NCBI RefSeq assembly: GCF_050490315.1
Contig: NZ_JBNPEO010000003.1
Location: forward strand, 62,001 to 126,000
Length of the DNA stretch: 64,000 nt
Reading direction: 5' to 3'
DNA from: JBNPEO01 sp050490315
Lineage (GTDB): Bacteria; Actinomycetota; Actinomycetes; Actinomycetales; Micrococcaceae
Under the pieces are notes generated by a model. The model did no database searches. It was not told the DNA's origin and saw only the letters and a list, made by a program, of their open reading frames with translations. This document shows positions 25,715-35,711 of the stretch, in pieces (position 1 is the first letter of the stretch; each line of letters starts with the position of its first letter). A program made the position numbers and the translations under genes.

Positions 25715-26212
25715 ATGTCCGTCGCACCAGCCACCGCAGCCGAGCTCGTCAATCAGATCTTTGATCTTCAGCGCGCCCTGCGTTGCGTCACCATGGAAAA
25801 CGCCAAGGGGCAAGAAGCCGGTTTGGCACTTCAAGGTGTCCTGAAGTTTATTGGCGAGGGCCAGACGCGCGCTACGCATCTAGCCGAGCGGTTGGGTGTG
25901 AGTGCTCCAGTTCTGAGCCGGCACATCGCCGAGCTGGAGGACATGGGACTAGTCATTCGCACCCCCGATCCGGCCGACGGCCGCGCCCAAGTGCTCCGAC
26001 TCTCACCTAAAGGCGAGCAAAAACTTGCCTACCTGGTGGAGCGTCGCGCAGCAGCACTGGCCTCCTACCTCGCGGACTGGAACGAGGACGACGCCGCGTC
26101 AACCGGCGCCATGATCAGCAAACTTACCGCCTCACTCCGGAAGTCCATTAAGGACCGTGAGTCAGGCACCACACACGAATCCAACACCTTGCAGGAGTCC
26201 ATCAATGGCTAG
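25715..26212 (+). CDS. MarR family transcriptional regulator
   Basis: The 165-residue protein has a MarR winged helix: GVLKFIGEGQTRATHLAERLGVSAPVLSRHIAELEDMGLVIRTPDPADGRAQVLRLSPKG spans helices 2-4 and the wing. GAGGGG lies before the ATG. The upstream 50 bases carry GGCAACTA and AGCAACTAA direct repeats that could be its own operator. The MFS gene starts inside its last codons, so repressor and pump are one transcript. Confidence 0.9.
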   Translation: MSVAPATAAELVNQIFDLQRALRCVTMENAKGQEAGLALQGVLKFIGEGQTRATHLAERLGVSAPVLSRHIAELEDMGLVIRTPDPADGRAQVLRLSPKGEQKLAYLVERRAAALASYLADWNEDDAASTGAMISKLTASLRKSIKDRESGTTHESNTLQESING

Positions 26213-28313
26213 CGTCATCGCCACCGCGCAACACGAGCGCGAACGCACCGGTGCCAAAGAATCGCGGCAATCAAAACGCCACGAACCCGGAGCGCCCATG
26301 TCCCACCGGCAGATTATGGAAGCCCTCACCGGGCTCCTTGCCGCATTCTTCACTGCCATCCTCAGCAGCACCATCGTGGCCAACGCGCTGCCAACGATTA
26401 TGTCCGAGCTCAAGGGAACCCAGACAGACTTCGCTTGGGTTATTACTGCCGCCCTCTTGGCCAACGCGGCCACAACCCCCATTTGGGGCAAGCTCGCTGA
26501 CCTGTTCGACAAAAAAGTTCTGGTCCAGCTGAGCATTGTGATTTTTGTGGGCGGCTCGGTGATGGCCGGGTTCTCCGAGAGCATCCCGTTCCTGCTGACC
26601 GCACGTGTGATCCAGGGTGTGGCCATGGGTGGTCTGACCGCTTTGGCTCAGGCAATCATCGGTTCCATCATCCCGCCGCGTGAGCGCGGCAAGTACTCGG
26701 GCTACATGGGTGCTGTGATGGCTGTTGGTACCGCCGGCGGCCCGCTTTTGGGCGGCTTTATTGTGGACAGCTCCCTAGGCTGGCGCTGGACGTTCTTTGT
26801 GTGTGTCCCGCTGGCTGTAGTGGCTTTGATCCTGCTGCAGATCACCTTGAAGATTCCGCACGTGAAGCGCCCGGCCAAGATTGACTGGTTGGGGGCACTC
26901 CTTTTGACCAGTGGCGTGAGCATTTTGCTGATCTGGGTTTCCTTCGCAGGCAAAGCCGATTATTACGACTGGTGGTCTTGGCAGTCAGCAGTCATGGTTG
27001 GTGGCGGCGTTTTGCTGCTTGCCCTGCTGGTCTTGGTTGAATCCAAGGTCTCAGCGCCAATCATCCCGCTCAAAATCATCTCTGAGCGCACCACCGCTTT
27101 GGCTATTATCGCTTCGATCGCCGTGGGTGTGGCAATGTTCGCTTCCTCGAGCTATTTGGGCCAGTACTTCCAAGTGGCCCGTGGTGCCACGCCTACTGAG
27201 GCAGGTCTGCTGACCTTGCCCATGATCGCCGGAAACTTGATTGGTTCGGTTTTCTCCGGCCAATTGATTAGTAAGTACGGCAAGTGGAAGCGATTCCTGA
27301 TTGCCGGAACTCTCTTTTTGATGGGTGGTCTGGGTCTTGCTGGAACCATCGATCACACCACTGAGCTGTGGCTGGTGGGCATCTACACCTTTGTGTTTGG
27401 TCTGGGGTTGGGCATGCTCATGCAGAACCTGGTGTTGGCTGTGCAGAACACGGTCCAAGCCAAGGACATCGGATCCGCCAGTGGTTCCGTAGCGTTCTTC
27501 CGCTCCTTCGGTGGCGCGATTGGTGTGTCAGTTTTGGGTGCCGTGATGTCGAATCAGGTCAAGGATTTGGCTACTGACGGCTTGGCCAAGCTGGGGATTC
27601 ACAACACTGGCGGCGCTGGCTCAACATTGGACATGAAGGACTTGCCTGCGCCCGTTGCCGAGGTGATGCGTAGTGCTTACGGTGACGCCACAGCGTTGAT
27701 TTTTACGATCACTGCGATCATTACCGTCGTTGCTCTTATTGCCGTGCTCTTTATCAAGGAGAAGCCACTGCGCCGGACGGTGGACATTACACCGGAGGGC
27801 TCGTTGGAGGCCAACTCGGCTGCTGAAGCTGGAATGGTTTCACCCACGGAGAACCTGTCTACCGGTCAGTTCCCCGCAGTGGGGAACGCTAGTGGCTTTG
27901 ATTCTGCTGCTGACTTGGACTCTGATCCCTTCGACCGGGACTTTGCCCGCAGCTTCGCTGACTTGCCCACTCAGGGTGGTTCCGGCGTCGAACTTTTGGC
28001 CCCTGCCGCAACCAAGGAACCGGCTGGTTCCGCTGCTGCGAGCGAGGCATTGGTTCGTAGCGTTCAGCAGACCCAGGAGTTGCTGGCCCGCCAGCAACTG
28101 CAGTTGAGCAATCTGATGACCGAGGTTCAGAACCAGTTGCGCGTTCAGCGCGAAGTTGCAGCTCAGCAGGAAGCGACGGCCGCCGAGCTGAGCCGGGTCA
28201 AGCGCAAGCTGGCTAAGGAGCGCAAGGTTCAGCAGGCTGCGGCTTTGTACCTAACCAGCAATGGCAAGCACTCCCTGCGTGCTGAGGATGTGCCGCACAC
28301 GCCAGTTGACTAG
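26205..28313 (+). CDS. DHA2-family MFS multidrug transporter with C-terminal coiled coil
   Basis: The start at 26205 (MASVIATAQ) follows GCAGGAG and overlaps the marR stop by eight bases. The product has 702 residues. The first 540 hold 14 predicted membrane segments and the EmrB/QacA pattern (SSTIVANALPTIMSEL, WVITAALLANAATTPIWGKLADLFDKK). The last about 165 residues are cytoplasmic: an acidic linker, then a heptad-patterned coiled coil (LLARQQLQLSNLMTEVQNQL and on). Such a tail is not needed by ordinary DHA2 pumps. Confidence 0.9.
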   Translation: MASVIATAQHERERTGAKESRQSKRHEPGAPMSHRQIMEALTGLLAAFFTAILSSTIVANALPTIMSELKGTQTDFAWVITAALLANAATTPIWGKLADLFDKKVLVQLSIVIFVGGSVMAGFSESIPFLLTARVIQGVAMGGLTALAQAIIGSIIPPRERGKYSGYMGAVMAVGTAGGPLLGGFIVDSSLGWRWTFFVCVPLAVVALILLQITLKIPHVKRPAKIDWLGALLLTSGVSILLIWVSFAGKADYYDWWSWQSAVMVGGGVLLLALLVLVESKVSAPIIPLKIISERTTALAIIASIAVGVAMFASSSYLGQYFQVARGATPTEAGLLTLPMIAGNLIGSVFSGQLISKYGKWKRFLIAGTLFLMGGLGLAGTIDHTTELWLVGIYTFVFGLGLGMLMQNLVLAVQNTVQAKDIGSASGSVAFFRSFGGAIGVSVLGAVMSNQVKDLATDGLAKLGIHNTGGAGSTLDMKDLPAPVAEVMRSAYGDATALIFTITAIITVVALIAVLFIKEKPLRRTVDITPEGSLEANSAAEAGMVSPTENLSTGQFPAVGNASGFDSAADLDSDPFDRDFARSFADLPTQGGSGVELLAPAATKEPAGSAAASEALVRSVQQTQELLARQQLQLSNLMTEVQNQLRVQREVAAQQEATAAELSRVKRKLAKERKVQQAAALYLTSNGKHSLRAEDVPHTPVD

Positions 28314-28340
28314 TGTGCGTGAATAACTAAAAAGCATTCA

Positions 28341-28374
28341 GTGCCCGACGGCGGATCGCACCGCTGCCGGGCAC
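28341..28374 (+). terminator. Hairpin after the DHA2 transporter gene
   Basis: Arms at 28341-28354 and 28361-28374 pair in 12 of 14 positions (GTGCCCGACGGCGG). No long T run follows, so it may be a weak terminator. Confidence 0.5.
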
Positions 28375-28494
28375 TGTTGCGTTTGCGGACAGCTACCGTT
28401 TGAGGACAGCCACGCACCGCGCAGGCTCATTCGTACGGATGATTGTGCGGGAAAAACGTATCCAGTGTCGGCGGGTGACATTAGAGTAATTCCT

Positions 28495-30228
28495 ATGCTC
28501 CTCACTCTCATCCGGGGCTACAGCAGGCCTTATGCCGGATTTATTGCCGCCGTTATTATTTTCCAATTGGCATCCACCATTGCAGCCCTGTACCTTCCCA
28601 GCTTGAACGCTGAAATTATTGACAAAGGTGTTTCCAGAGGAGACACAGATTTTATTTGGCGCACAGGCGGTGTGATGCTTCTGGTGGCGTTCGCCCAAGT
28701 AGCTTGCGCCATTGCCGGAGTGTACTTTGGGTCCCGGACTGCCATGGCGGTTGGGCGGGATTTGCGCCGCGGCGTCTTCCGGAAGGTCACAAGTTTTTCG
28801 GCGAAGGACGTCAGCGTTTTTGGCGCCCCAACGCTGATCACCCGTGGCACTAACGATGTCCAACAAGTGCAAATGCTGGTTTTGATGGGCCTGAACTTTA
28901 TGGTCTCCACACCGATTATGTGCATCGGTGGCATCATCATGGCGCTTCGCGAGGACCTCAGTTTGTCCTGGTTGGTATGGGTCTCCGTGCCGGTACTGGT
29001 GGCCGTGGTGGGTTACCTTGTGGTTCGATTGATGCCGCTTTTCCGGGCTATGCAGACCAAAATTGACCGAATCAACGGGGTGCTGCGGGAGCAGATTATT
29101 GGTATCCGAGTGGTACGTGCTTTTGTTCGGGAACCCTATGAGACCAAGCGGTTTGCCGCGGCCAACAAGGATCTGACAGATGTCTCGCTGAAGATCGGTT
29201 CGCTGTTTGTCCTGATGTTCCCGGCTATCGGGATGATCCTGCACCTGTCCACTGCTGCTGTTCTGTGGTTTGGCGGTCATCGAGTGGATGAAGGACAGAT
29301 GGCTGTTGGTTCGCTGACAGCGTTTTTGCAGTACCTGCTCCAAATCCTGATGGCAGTGATGATGGGGACCTTTATGGCCATGATGATCCCACGCGCATCC
29401 GTGTGTGCGGACCGAATTGGTGAGGTACTGGACGTGGAGCCTTCCATTCATGATCCCGAACAGCCGGTTACTCCGGCCCAGTTGAAGGGGGTGGTGGAAT
29501 ACCGCAACGTCACCTTTGCGTACCCGGGTGCGGAGGAGCCTGTGTTGAGCAACGTGAGTTTCACGGCCAAACCGGGGGAGACGGTGGCGATTATTGGTGC
29601 CACCGGGGCCGGGAAGAGCACACTAATTTCGCTGCTACCTCGGCTTTACGATGTTGCCGAGGGCGAGGTGCTGCTGGACGGTGTTCCAGTGAACCAGCTG
29701 GATCGTGCGGAGATCACCAAGCGAGTGGCACTCGTGCCGCAGCGGCCGTATTTGTTCTCGGGCACCATCGCCCACAACCTGCGTTTTGGTAAAACCGAGG
29801 CAACGGATGAGGAGCTGTGGGCGGCTCTCAAAGTGGCACAGGGGGAGAGTTTTGTCCGGGAAAAGAAGGATGGTCTGGCCTCACGCGTTTCCCAGGGCGG
29901 GACGAATGTGTCCGGTGGCCAACGGCAGCGCCTGTGCATAGCTAGGGCACTAGTGACGCAGCCCAAGGTCTACATTTTTGATGATTCATTCTCCGCCTTG
30001 GATGTGGCGACGGATCAGCGTTTGCGAGCTGCCTTGAAGCACAACACCGCTGACGCCACCACCATCATTGTGGCCCAGAGAATCTCTACCATCACAGAGG
30101 CGGATCAGATCCTGGTGTTAGATAAGGGCAAAATCGTAGATCGCGGCACGCACCAAGAGCTATTGGCTTCTTCCCCAACGTACCAAGAAATTGTTGAGTC
30201 CCAGATGAGTGTGGAGGAAGCAGCATGA
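28495..30228 (+). CDS. ABC exporter half-transporter, subunit with degenerate Walker B
   Basis: The start at 28495 (MLLTLIRGYSRPYAG) matches the usual beginning of the family; a GTG at 28465 is possible. The product has 577 residues: six membrane helices, then an ATPase with Walker A GATGAGKST and canonical signature VSGGQRQRLCIARAL. In Walker B (VYIFDDSFSALD) the catalytic Glu is Asp. This is the non-catalytic partner of a heterodimeric type IV exporter, as in TM287/288. The stop overlaps the next start (ATGA). Confidence 0.92.
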   Translation: MLLTLIRGYSRPYAGFIAAVIIFQLASTIAALYLPSLNAEIIDKGVSRGDTDFIWRTGGVMLLVAFAQVACAIAGVYFGSRTAMAVGRDLRRGVFRKVTSFSAKDVSVFGAPTLITRGTNDVQQVQMLVLMGLNFMVSTPIMCIGGIIMALREDLSLSWLVWVSVPVLVAVVGYLVVRLMPLFRAMQTKIDRINGVLREQIIGIRVVRAFVREPYETKRFAAANKDLTDVSLKIGSLFVLMFPAIGMILHLSTAAVLWFGGHRVDEGQMAVGSLTAFLQYLLQILMAVMMGTFMAMMIPRASVCADRIGEVLDVEPSIHDPEQPVTPAQLKGVVEYRNVTFAYPGAEEPVLSNVSFTAKPGETVAIIGATGAGKSTLISLLPRLYDVAEGEVLLDGVPVNQLDRAEITKRVALVPQRPYLFSGTIAHNLRFGKTEATDEELWAALKVAQGESFVREKKDGLASRVSQGGTNVSGGQRQRLCIARALVTQPKVYIFDDSFSALDVATDQRLRAALKHNTADATTIIVAQRISTITEADQILVLDKGKIVDRGTHQELLASSPTYQEIVESQMSVEEAA

Positions 30229-32279
30229 GCGGGGAAAAGAAGGACGCCGTGACCTCCGTAGATCCTGAAGCAACCACCAGCCCGGCTGTCCCCTCCGAGG
30301 AGGACTTCGAAGAGGAAGAGTACAAACCCACAGAGGCCGACGGCGGCATGTTCGGGGATGTTCCGGCCAAAAAGGCCAAGAACTTCTGGCCCTCTGCCAA
30401 GCGATTGATGGGTCTGCTCAAGCCTGAGGCCATGGGGATTTACCTGGTGGTGGGCTTAGTGGTGGTTTCGGTGGTGCTCAACGTGATTGCCCCGAAGATT
30501 CTGGGCCAAGCCATGGACGTCATCTTTGGCGGTGTGATTGGAAAGCAATTGCCAGCCGATGCCTCCAAGGACCAAGTGGTTGAAGGGCTACGGGCTCAAG
30601 GCAATAACAACTTCGCGGACATGCTGGCCAAGATGGACCTTGTTCCTGGTGCTGGGATTGACTTCCAGAAGCTCACCATGCTGATTTCCATCGTGTTGGT
30701 GATGTACTTTGTGGCCAACATCTTCTTGTGGCTGCAAGGCTACGTGCTGAACCGGATTGTGATGAAAGTGATTCGGGAACTGCGCGATCGGACCGAGGAA
30801 AAACTTAATCGCTTGCCGCTGAACTACTTTGATACCCGCCAGCGCGGTGACGTGCTTTCTCGGGTAACTAACGACGTCGACAACGTTCAGCAGGGACTCC
30901 AACAGGCCTTCGCGCAATTGGTGAGCTCGGTTCTGACGGTCATTGGTATTGCCATCATGATGTTTATTGTGTCCTGGCAACTCGCTCTGATTGCCCTCAT
31001 TGCCCTGCCGCTTTCGGGCGTTGCTGCGGGGATTATTGGAGCACGCAGCCAGAAGCTCTTCGCAGCCCAGTGGAAGAACACCGGTGATCTCAACGGCCAG
31101 ATTGAGGAGTCTTTCTCCGGCCACGATCTGGTGCGTGTGTTTGGCCGCGATGAAGACATGTTTAAGAACTTCGAAGAGAAGAATGAGTCGCTCTACAAGG
31201 CTAGCTTTGGTGCGCAGTTTGTCTCCGGAATGATCTTCCCGGTGATGCAGTTCATCTCCTACCTCTCTTATGTGGGAATCGCCGTGGTGGGTGGATTGCG
31301 GGTTGCTTCTGGCTCCATGTCCTTGGGTGACGCCACGGCCTTTATTCAGTACTCGCGCGAGTTCAGCCAGCCTCTAGGCCAGATGGCCGGAATGGCTAAC
31401 ATGCTCCAATCAGGTGTGGCTTCAGCTGAGAGAGTCTTTGAGTTCTTGGATGCTGATGAGCAAGATCCGGAGACCGTCACAGAGAAGTTGCCGGCTAAGA
31501 CTGACGGGCATGTGGAGTTCAAGAATGTCTCCTTTAGCTACAGCCAGGACAAGCCGTTGATCGAGAATCTTTCCTTTAACGCCGAGCCCGGTCATACGGT
31601 GGCGATTGTGGGGCCCACCGGTGCCGGTAAAACCACCTTGGTAAATCTAGTGATGCGGTTTTATGAACTGAATTCTGGAGCAATCACTCTGGACGGTGTG
31701 GACGTCACTCACCTCAGCCGAGCCGAGCTGCGTTCCAAAGTGGGCATGGTGTTGCAAGACGCTTGGCTTTTTGGCGGGACGATTTACGACAACATCAAGT
31801 ACGGCCAGCTGGACGCCACCGAGGCTGAGGTGATGGCTGCAGCTGAGGCAACCTTCGTTGACCGTTTTGTGCGGGCCCTGCCGGATGGTTACAACACCAT
31901 CATTGATGAAGAAGGCAACAACGTCTCCGCTGGTGAAAAGCAGTTGATCACCATTGCTCGGGCCTTTGTGGCTAACCCGTCGTTGTTGATTTTGGATGAG
32001 GCCACCAGCTCGGTGGATACGCGTACAGAGTTGTTGGTTCAAAAATCCATGGCGGCCTTGCGCACTGACAGGACCAGCTTTGTGATTGCGCACCGGCTTT
32101 CCACCATTCGCGATGCTGACACCATTTTGGTGATGGAGAACGGCAAGATTGTGGAGCAGGGCAACCACACGGTTCTTTTGGCCGCGAAGGGCGCCTACTA
32201 CCGGCTCTACATGTCCCAATTCGCTGGGGCTGATGTTGAGGACGAGGTTGTGGACGACTCCACCGCAGTCCGCAGCTAA
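30225..32279 (+). CDS. ABC exporter half-transporter, catalytic subunit
   Basis: The 684-residue protein has a charged N-terminal extension of about 60 residues, six membrane helices with a long first extracellular loop, and an ATPase with Walker A GPTGAGKTT and Walker B LLILDEATSSVD (catalytic Glu present). Its signature motif is degenerate (VSAGEKQLITIARAF instead of LSGGQ). Together with the upstream subunit one ATP site is canonical and one is dead, the hallmark of heterodimeric drug or lipid exporters. Substrate unknown. Confidence 0.92.
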   Translation: MSGEKKDAVTSVDPEATTSPAVPSEEDFEEEEYKPTEADGGMFGDVPAKKAKNFWPSAKRLMGLLKPEAMGIYLVVGLVVVSVVLNVIAPKILGQAMDVIFGGVIGKQLPADASKDQVVEGLRAQGNNNFADMLAKMDLVPGAGIDFQKLTMLISIVLVMYFVANIFLWLQGYVLNRIVMKVIRELRDRTEEKLNRLPLNYFDTRQRGDVLSRVTNDVDNVQQGLQQAFAQLVSSVLTVIGIAIMMFIVSWQLALIALIALPLSGVAAGIIGARSQKLFAAQWKNTGDLNGQIEESFSGHDLVRVFGRDEDMFKNFEEKNESLYKASFGAQFVSGMIFPVMQFISYLSYVGIAVVGGLRVASGSMSLGDATAFIQYSREFSQPLGQMAGMANMLQSGVASAERVFEFLDADEQDPETVTEKLPAKTDGHVEFKNVSFSYSQDKPLIENLSFNAEPGHTVAIVGPTGAGKTTLVNLVMRFYELNSGAITLDGVDVTHLSRAELRSKVGMVLQDAWLFGGTIYDNIKYGQLDATEAEVMAAAEATFVDRFVRALPDGYNTIIDEEGNNVSAGEKQLITIARAFVANPSLLILDEATSSVDTRTELLVQKSMAALRTDRTSFVIAHRLSTIRDADTILVMENGKIVEQGNHTVLLAAKGAYYRLYMSQFAGADVEDEVVDDSTAVRS

Positions 32280-32336
32280 GACCCTCCACTATCCGGCGCG
32301 TCTGATTTTGTGCGGCGTGCCGGATAGGCTTGGTAC

Positions 32337-33095
32337 ATGAAGCTTGAAATTGCCGTTATCGGGGCCGAAGGTGCACGCATCGCGGCTGAGGGCGGAGCTG
32401 ATCGAATCGAACTGTGCACGGTGCTCGAACGTGGCGGGATCACGCCGTCGGCCGGGCTAATGGAAGCAGCCCTCGAAGAAGTAGGCACCCGTACGGAAGT
32501 ACACCCCTTGGTGCGCTGCCGGCCGGGAGACTTTTTGTATTCGGCTGACGATGTCCGCACTATGGAGCGCGAGGCTCGCCTACTTGCGAGCCAGGGCGCT
32601 CATGGTTTGGTGATTGGTGCACTGGCGCCGAGCGGGTTCTTGGATGTGAAATCAGTGCAGGCTATCGCCGATGCTGGGCGGTCAGTGAACCCGAACATTG
32701 AACTGACGTTTCACCGGGCCATTGACCAGTCACCAGATGCTTTGGCTGCTGTGGAAACACTCATTGACTTGGGCTTTACCAGGGTATTGAGTTCTGGACA
32801 TGCTGCTAAGGCCGGCGACGGTGTCGGCACACATGAGCGGATGGTGCGTCGGGCTGCAGGGCGGCTGCAAATTATGGCTGGCGGTGGGCTGGAGGTCGCC
32901 GACATTCCCTTGATGCACCGGGCTGGTGTTGACGCAGTTCACTTGTCAGCGAAACGGATTTCCTCCACATTGCGGAACTCGGCGTTGTCCTTGGGCACCG
33001 CGGACGGGGAGGACCCCACGGCTTATATGCTCACCGATCCAAAAGTTGTCCGGGCGGCACGCGCCGCCGTGGACGCCGCAGGGTCCGTAAGGTAA
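32337..33095 (+). CDS. cutC: CutC family protein (copper homeostasis)
   Basis: The 252-residue TIM-barrel protein starts KLEIAVIGAEGARIAAEGGADRIELC and contains GLTPSAGL-like GITPSAGLMEAA, VHPLVRCRPGDFLYS, LTFHRAIDQSPDALAAVETL, LGFTRVLSSGHA and IMAGGGLEVADIP, the diagnostic CutC blocks. CutC has been linked to copper tolerance, though the biochemical role is unsettled. It is followed after seven bases by the DUF5107 gene. Confidence 0.92.
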   Translation: MKLEIAVIGAEGARIAAEGGADRIELCTVLERGGITPSAGLMEAALEEVGTRTEVHPLVRCRPGDFLYSADDVRTMEREARLLASQGAHGLVIGALAPSGFLDVKSVQAIADAGRSVNPNIELTFHRAIDQSPDALAAVETLIDLGFTRVLSSGHAAKAGDGVGTHERMVRRAAGRLQIMAGGGLEVADIPLMHRAGVDAVHLSAKRISSTLRNSALSLGTADGEDPTAYMLTDPKVVRAARAAVDAAGSVR

Positions 33096-33102
33096 TACGG
33101 CC

Positions 33103-35148
33103 GTGGCGAGCAACGGAAACGTCACTTTTACCAGTGTCTCTTTGCGGATCCCGGACGCGGGTGACGCAAATCCGTTGCCGCCTGTGCAAGCTGCTTTGGC
33201 CCAGCCATACCGGATCGGAACCGGTGTGCCGGCGCAGTTGAGGGAGGCCACCGAGTACGGGCGGGTGGCAAATATTTACCCGTATTCTGTGCAGAGCGGG
33301 TATAGCCGGGAACTTCACACCCGTGACGTGCCCGCCGTCGTTCTTGAAAATAAGTACTTGCGTGCGGTGGTTTTGCCAACCATGGGCGGACACTTGTGGG
33401 AGCTGTTCCACAAGCCCAGCGGCAAACACTTGCTGCACACCGGGGATACGGTTCAGTTCGCTAATTTGGCCCTCCGTAATTGCTGGTTTGCCGGTGGGAT
33501 CGAATGGAACATCGGCACCCGCGGCCATTCTCCGAGCACGTGTCAGACGCTACATACCGCGATCGTTGAGTTGCCAGATGGCCGGAACGTGCTGCGAATG
33601 TGGGAATTTGAGCGGCTGCATGAAGTGGTTTTTCAAGTGGAATTGTGGCTGCCCGAGGACTCGGAAGTGTTGCTCTCTGCTGTCCGAATTCAGAACCCGA
33701 ACGGCCACAACGTTCCCATGTATTGGTGGAGCAACGCAGCGGTTCCGCAGACCGCAAGCACCCGGGTGATCGCCCCGGCCGTTGAGGCCTACAGCAGTGA
33801 TTACAGCACTGATATAAAACGTGTGACGCCTACCAAGATGGACTTTGGGGACGCCACGTGGCCGCAGAACAGCCCACACGCCGCGGACTATTTCTTTGAC
33901 ATTGCGCCCGGGCGCCGGCACTGGATTACCGCAGTTGATCACGACGGCGACGGGCTGGCAATGCTTTCAACTGGCCGTTTGAGGGGCAAAAAGTTGTTCG
34001 TTTGGGGGCAGGGTTCCGGCGGTCAACGGTGGCAGGAATGGCTTAGCCCAAGTGGCGGCCAGTATGCGGAGATTCAGGCAGGGTTGGCGCAAACACAATT
34101 TGAGCACCTGTCCTTGCCCGCGCACAGTTCGTGGTCCTGGGTGGAGGCCTTTGGGAACGCTGCGCTGGAATCTGTGCCCGCGCATTCGGCGGATTGGAAC
34201 CAAGCGGTGGAGCACGCAAGTGCGCGGCTTGAAACGCTGATGCCCAGTGCCTCGATGGAAGCTGCGTTGGCCCAAGCGGAAGCTGGCTTTGACACGGCCC
34301 CCACGCACATGTTGCTGCGCGGTAATGCCTGGGGTGCGCTTGAACGCGAACGGCGGGCCGAGGCTTCCGGCGGCCGGGCCTGGGTGAACGAATCCGGTAC
34401 ACCATTTGGTGACGTGGATGCTGATGACGAGGCTGCCCCATGGTTGCAGCTGTTGCGTAGTTCCCGTGAAGTTGCTTCCCCGGAGTTGGATGCCCACGAG
34501 CCAAGATTTACTGGGGCGGCAAGTTTTGTTTGCGGCAGCGATTGGGAAGAGCTGTTGTTGGCGGAAGGTAGTGCTGAGGCAATGTTCCATGTGGCAATAA
34601 TTCGCCACGCCCGGCAGGAATTGGACACTACGGTTCAGATAAACAGTGCAGTTCAGATACACAGCGCAGTGCAGGCCTACGGTGCGGCATTGGAATTGAA
34701 GGAGTTGTCCCGGCGCTCTCAGGCCTTGGCGTTGCGCGGCAGGGGAGTGGCGTTACTGAGCCTGGCCGCTCAGGACCCGGAAGGATCGGCAGCGGCGGAA
34801 CGCATAGCGGAAGGTGTAGCTCAGCTCGAGGCTGCGTGCACGGTGGAGCCAGAAAATGCCTCGTTGCTTGTTGAGGCGATGACACTGAGCATTCGTCACC
34901 TCCGGCCCGAGGTGGCCTTGGCACTTTCTGAACGGGCGCCGTCGGACCTTAGCGGGACCGGGCGGCCCAAGTTCCTTCAAGCACTTGCCTTGGCGCGCCT
35001 TGGCCAAGCAGCCAAGGCGGCACAGATTCTTCGCGACGGCGTTCAGATCCCGGACTTGCGGGAAGGCGAAGACGCAATCTCGGAGCTGTGGGAAGAAGTT
35101 TGCCCCCAGGAGACTGTTCCGGCCGAGTACCGCTTCGCCATGCAGTAA
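33103..35148 (+). CDS. DUF5107 domain protein with C-terminal TPR-like helices
   Basis: A GTG start at 33103 follows GTAAGG. The product has 681 residues. Residues about 60-330 show the DUF5107 pattern (LENKYLRAVVLPTMGGHLW, WWSNAAVPQTASTRVIAPA, FVWGQGSGGQRWQEWLS), a galactose-mutarotase-like beta-sandwich. The rest is helical and Ala/Leu-rich, with a short repeat VQINSAVQIHSAVQ. Many relatives are about 1,000 residues with more TPR units, so this one may be shortened. It probably acts on sugars or glycans. No signal peptide. Confidence 0.8.
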   Translation: MASNGNVTFTSVSLRIPDAGDANPLPPVQAALAQPYRIGTGVPAQLREATEYGRVANIYPYSVQSGYSRELHTRDVPAVVLENKYLRAVVLPTMGGHLWELFHKPSGKHLLHTGDTVQFANLALRNCWFAGGIEWNIGTRGHSPSTCQTLHTAIVELPDGRNVLRMWEFERLHEVVFQVELWLPEDSEVLLSAVRIQNPNGHNVPMYWWSNAAVPQTASTRVIAPAVEAYSSDYSTDIKRVTPTKMDFGDATWPQNSPHAADYFFDIAPGRRHWITAVDHDGDGLAMLSTGRLRGKKLFVWGQGSGGQRWQEWLSPSGGQYAEIQAGLAQTQFEHLSLPAHSSWSWVEAFGNAALESVPAHSADWNQAVEHASARLETLMPSASMEAALAQAEAGFDTAPTHMLLRGNAWGALERERRAEASGGRAWVNESGTPFGDVDADDEAAPWLQLLRSSREVASPELDAHEPRFTGAASFVCGSDWEELLLAEGSAEAMFHVAIIRHARQELDTTVQINSAVQIHSAVQAYGAALELKELSRRSQALALRGRGVALLSLAAQDPEGSAAAERIAEGVAQLEAACTVEPENASLLVEAMTLSIRHLRPEVALALSERAPSDLSGTGRPKFLQALALARLGQAAKAAQILRDGVQIPDLREGEDAISELWEEVCPQETVPAEYRFAMQ

Positions 35149-35296
35149 CTAAAACCGCAAAAACTCAGATGCTCCCGCCCAGTGACGTTGCCGTAGGCTG
35201 AGTTCAGTTGCCGGGCATGGAGCTACGGTCAGCTGCTCCTATGCCATCCCGGTCACAAACCAGCCGTAAAACGCACCATCAATGGAAGGAATTGCC

Positions 35297-35533
35297 ATGA
35301 GGTCACGGAGCAAAAAGAAGGCGTGGAAAGATCTGAACGCGCTGCAACGAGCCGGCGTTGTGGTGGTGGGAGGCGCGCAAATCGCTTTGTTTGTTGCCGC
35401 CCAAAAGGACATTAGCCACCGCAGCGATGCCGAAATCCAGGGCAACCGTTGGGCGTGGCGGGCCGCCTGCCTGATCAACTTTGTTGGCCCAGTGAGCTAC
35501 TTCCTCTTCGGCCGCCGGCCCAATAAGCGCTGA
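35297..35533 (+). CDS. Small membrane protein with phospholipase-D N-terminal-like (PLDc_N) domain
   Basis: The ATG at 35297 follows GGAAGGAATTGCC and is preferred over the ATG at 35282. The 78-residue product is basic at its start (RSRSKKKAWKDL), has a hydrophobic helix GVVVVGGAQIALFVAA, and a second helix ending in the PLDc_N-like FVGPVSYFLFGRRP. Role unknown. Its stop codon lies in a 19-base tandem duplication. Confidence 0.75.
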   Translation: MRSRSKKKAWKDLNALQRAGVVVVGGAQIALFVAAQKDISHRSDAEIQGNRWAWRAACLINFVGPVSYFLFGRRPNKR

Positions 35534-35556
35534 CGTTCCCAATAAGCGCTGACGTT
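35519..35556. repeat. 19-base perfect tandem duplication
   Basis: The unit CCCAATAAGCGCTGACGTT occurs at 35519-35537 and again at 35538-35556. The first copy contains the last codons and stop of the small membrane protein gene, so the second is a non-coding copy of that end, probably from replication slippage. Confidence 0.95.
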
Positions 35557-35591
35557 AACGCTTCGGGGAAATGGCAGCTTAAACAGCAACA

Positions 35592-35632
35592 CCCCGCAGC
35601 TGACCGGAAGGGGAAAACGGTCAACCACGGGG
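35592..35632. terminator. Hairpin between two convergent genes
   Basis: An outer CCCCG/CGGGG pair and an inner TGACCG/CGGTCA pair are separated by a symmetrical four-base internal loop. It sits between the PLDc_N gene and the rpf-type gene. No T run, so function is uncertain. Confidence 0.4.
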
Positions 35633-35711
35633 CGTGCCTGGTGATGCAGGCGAGGAAGTTCTCACTTGCTCGCCGAGCCTCAAAGGCCAAGCCTAAAAGG
35701 CTGTGCGGAAA

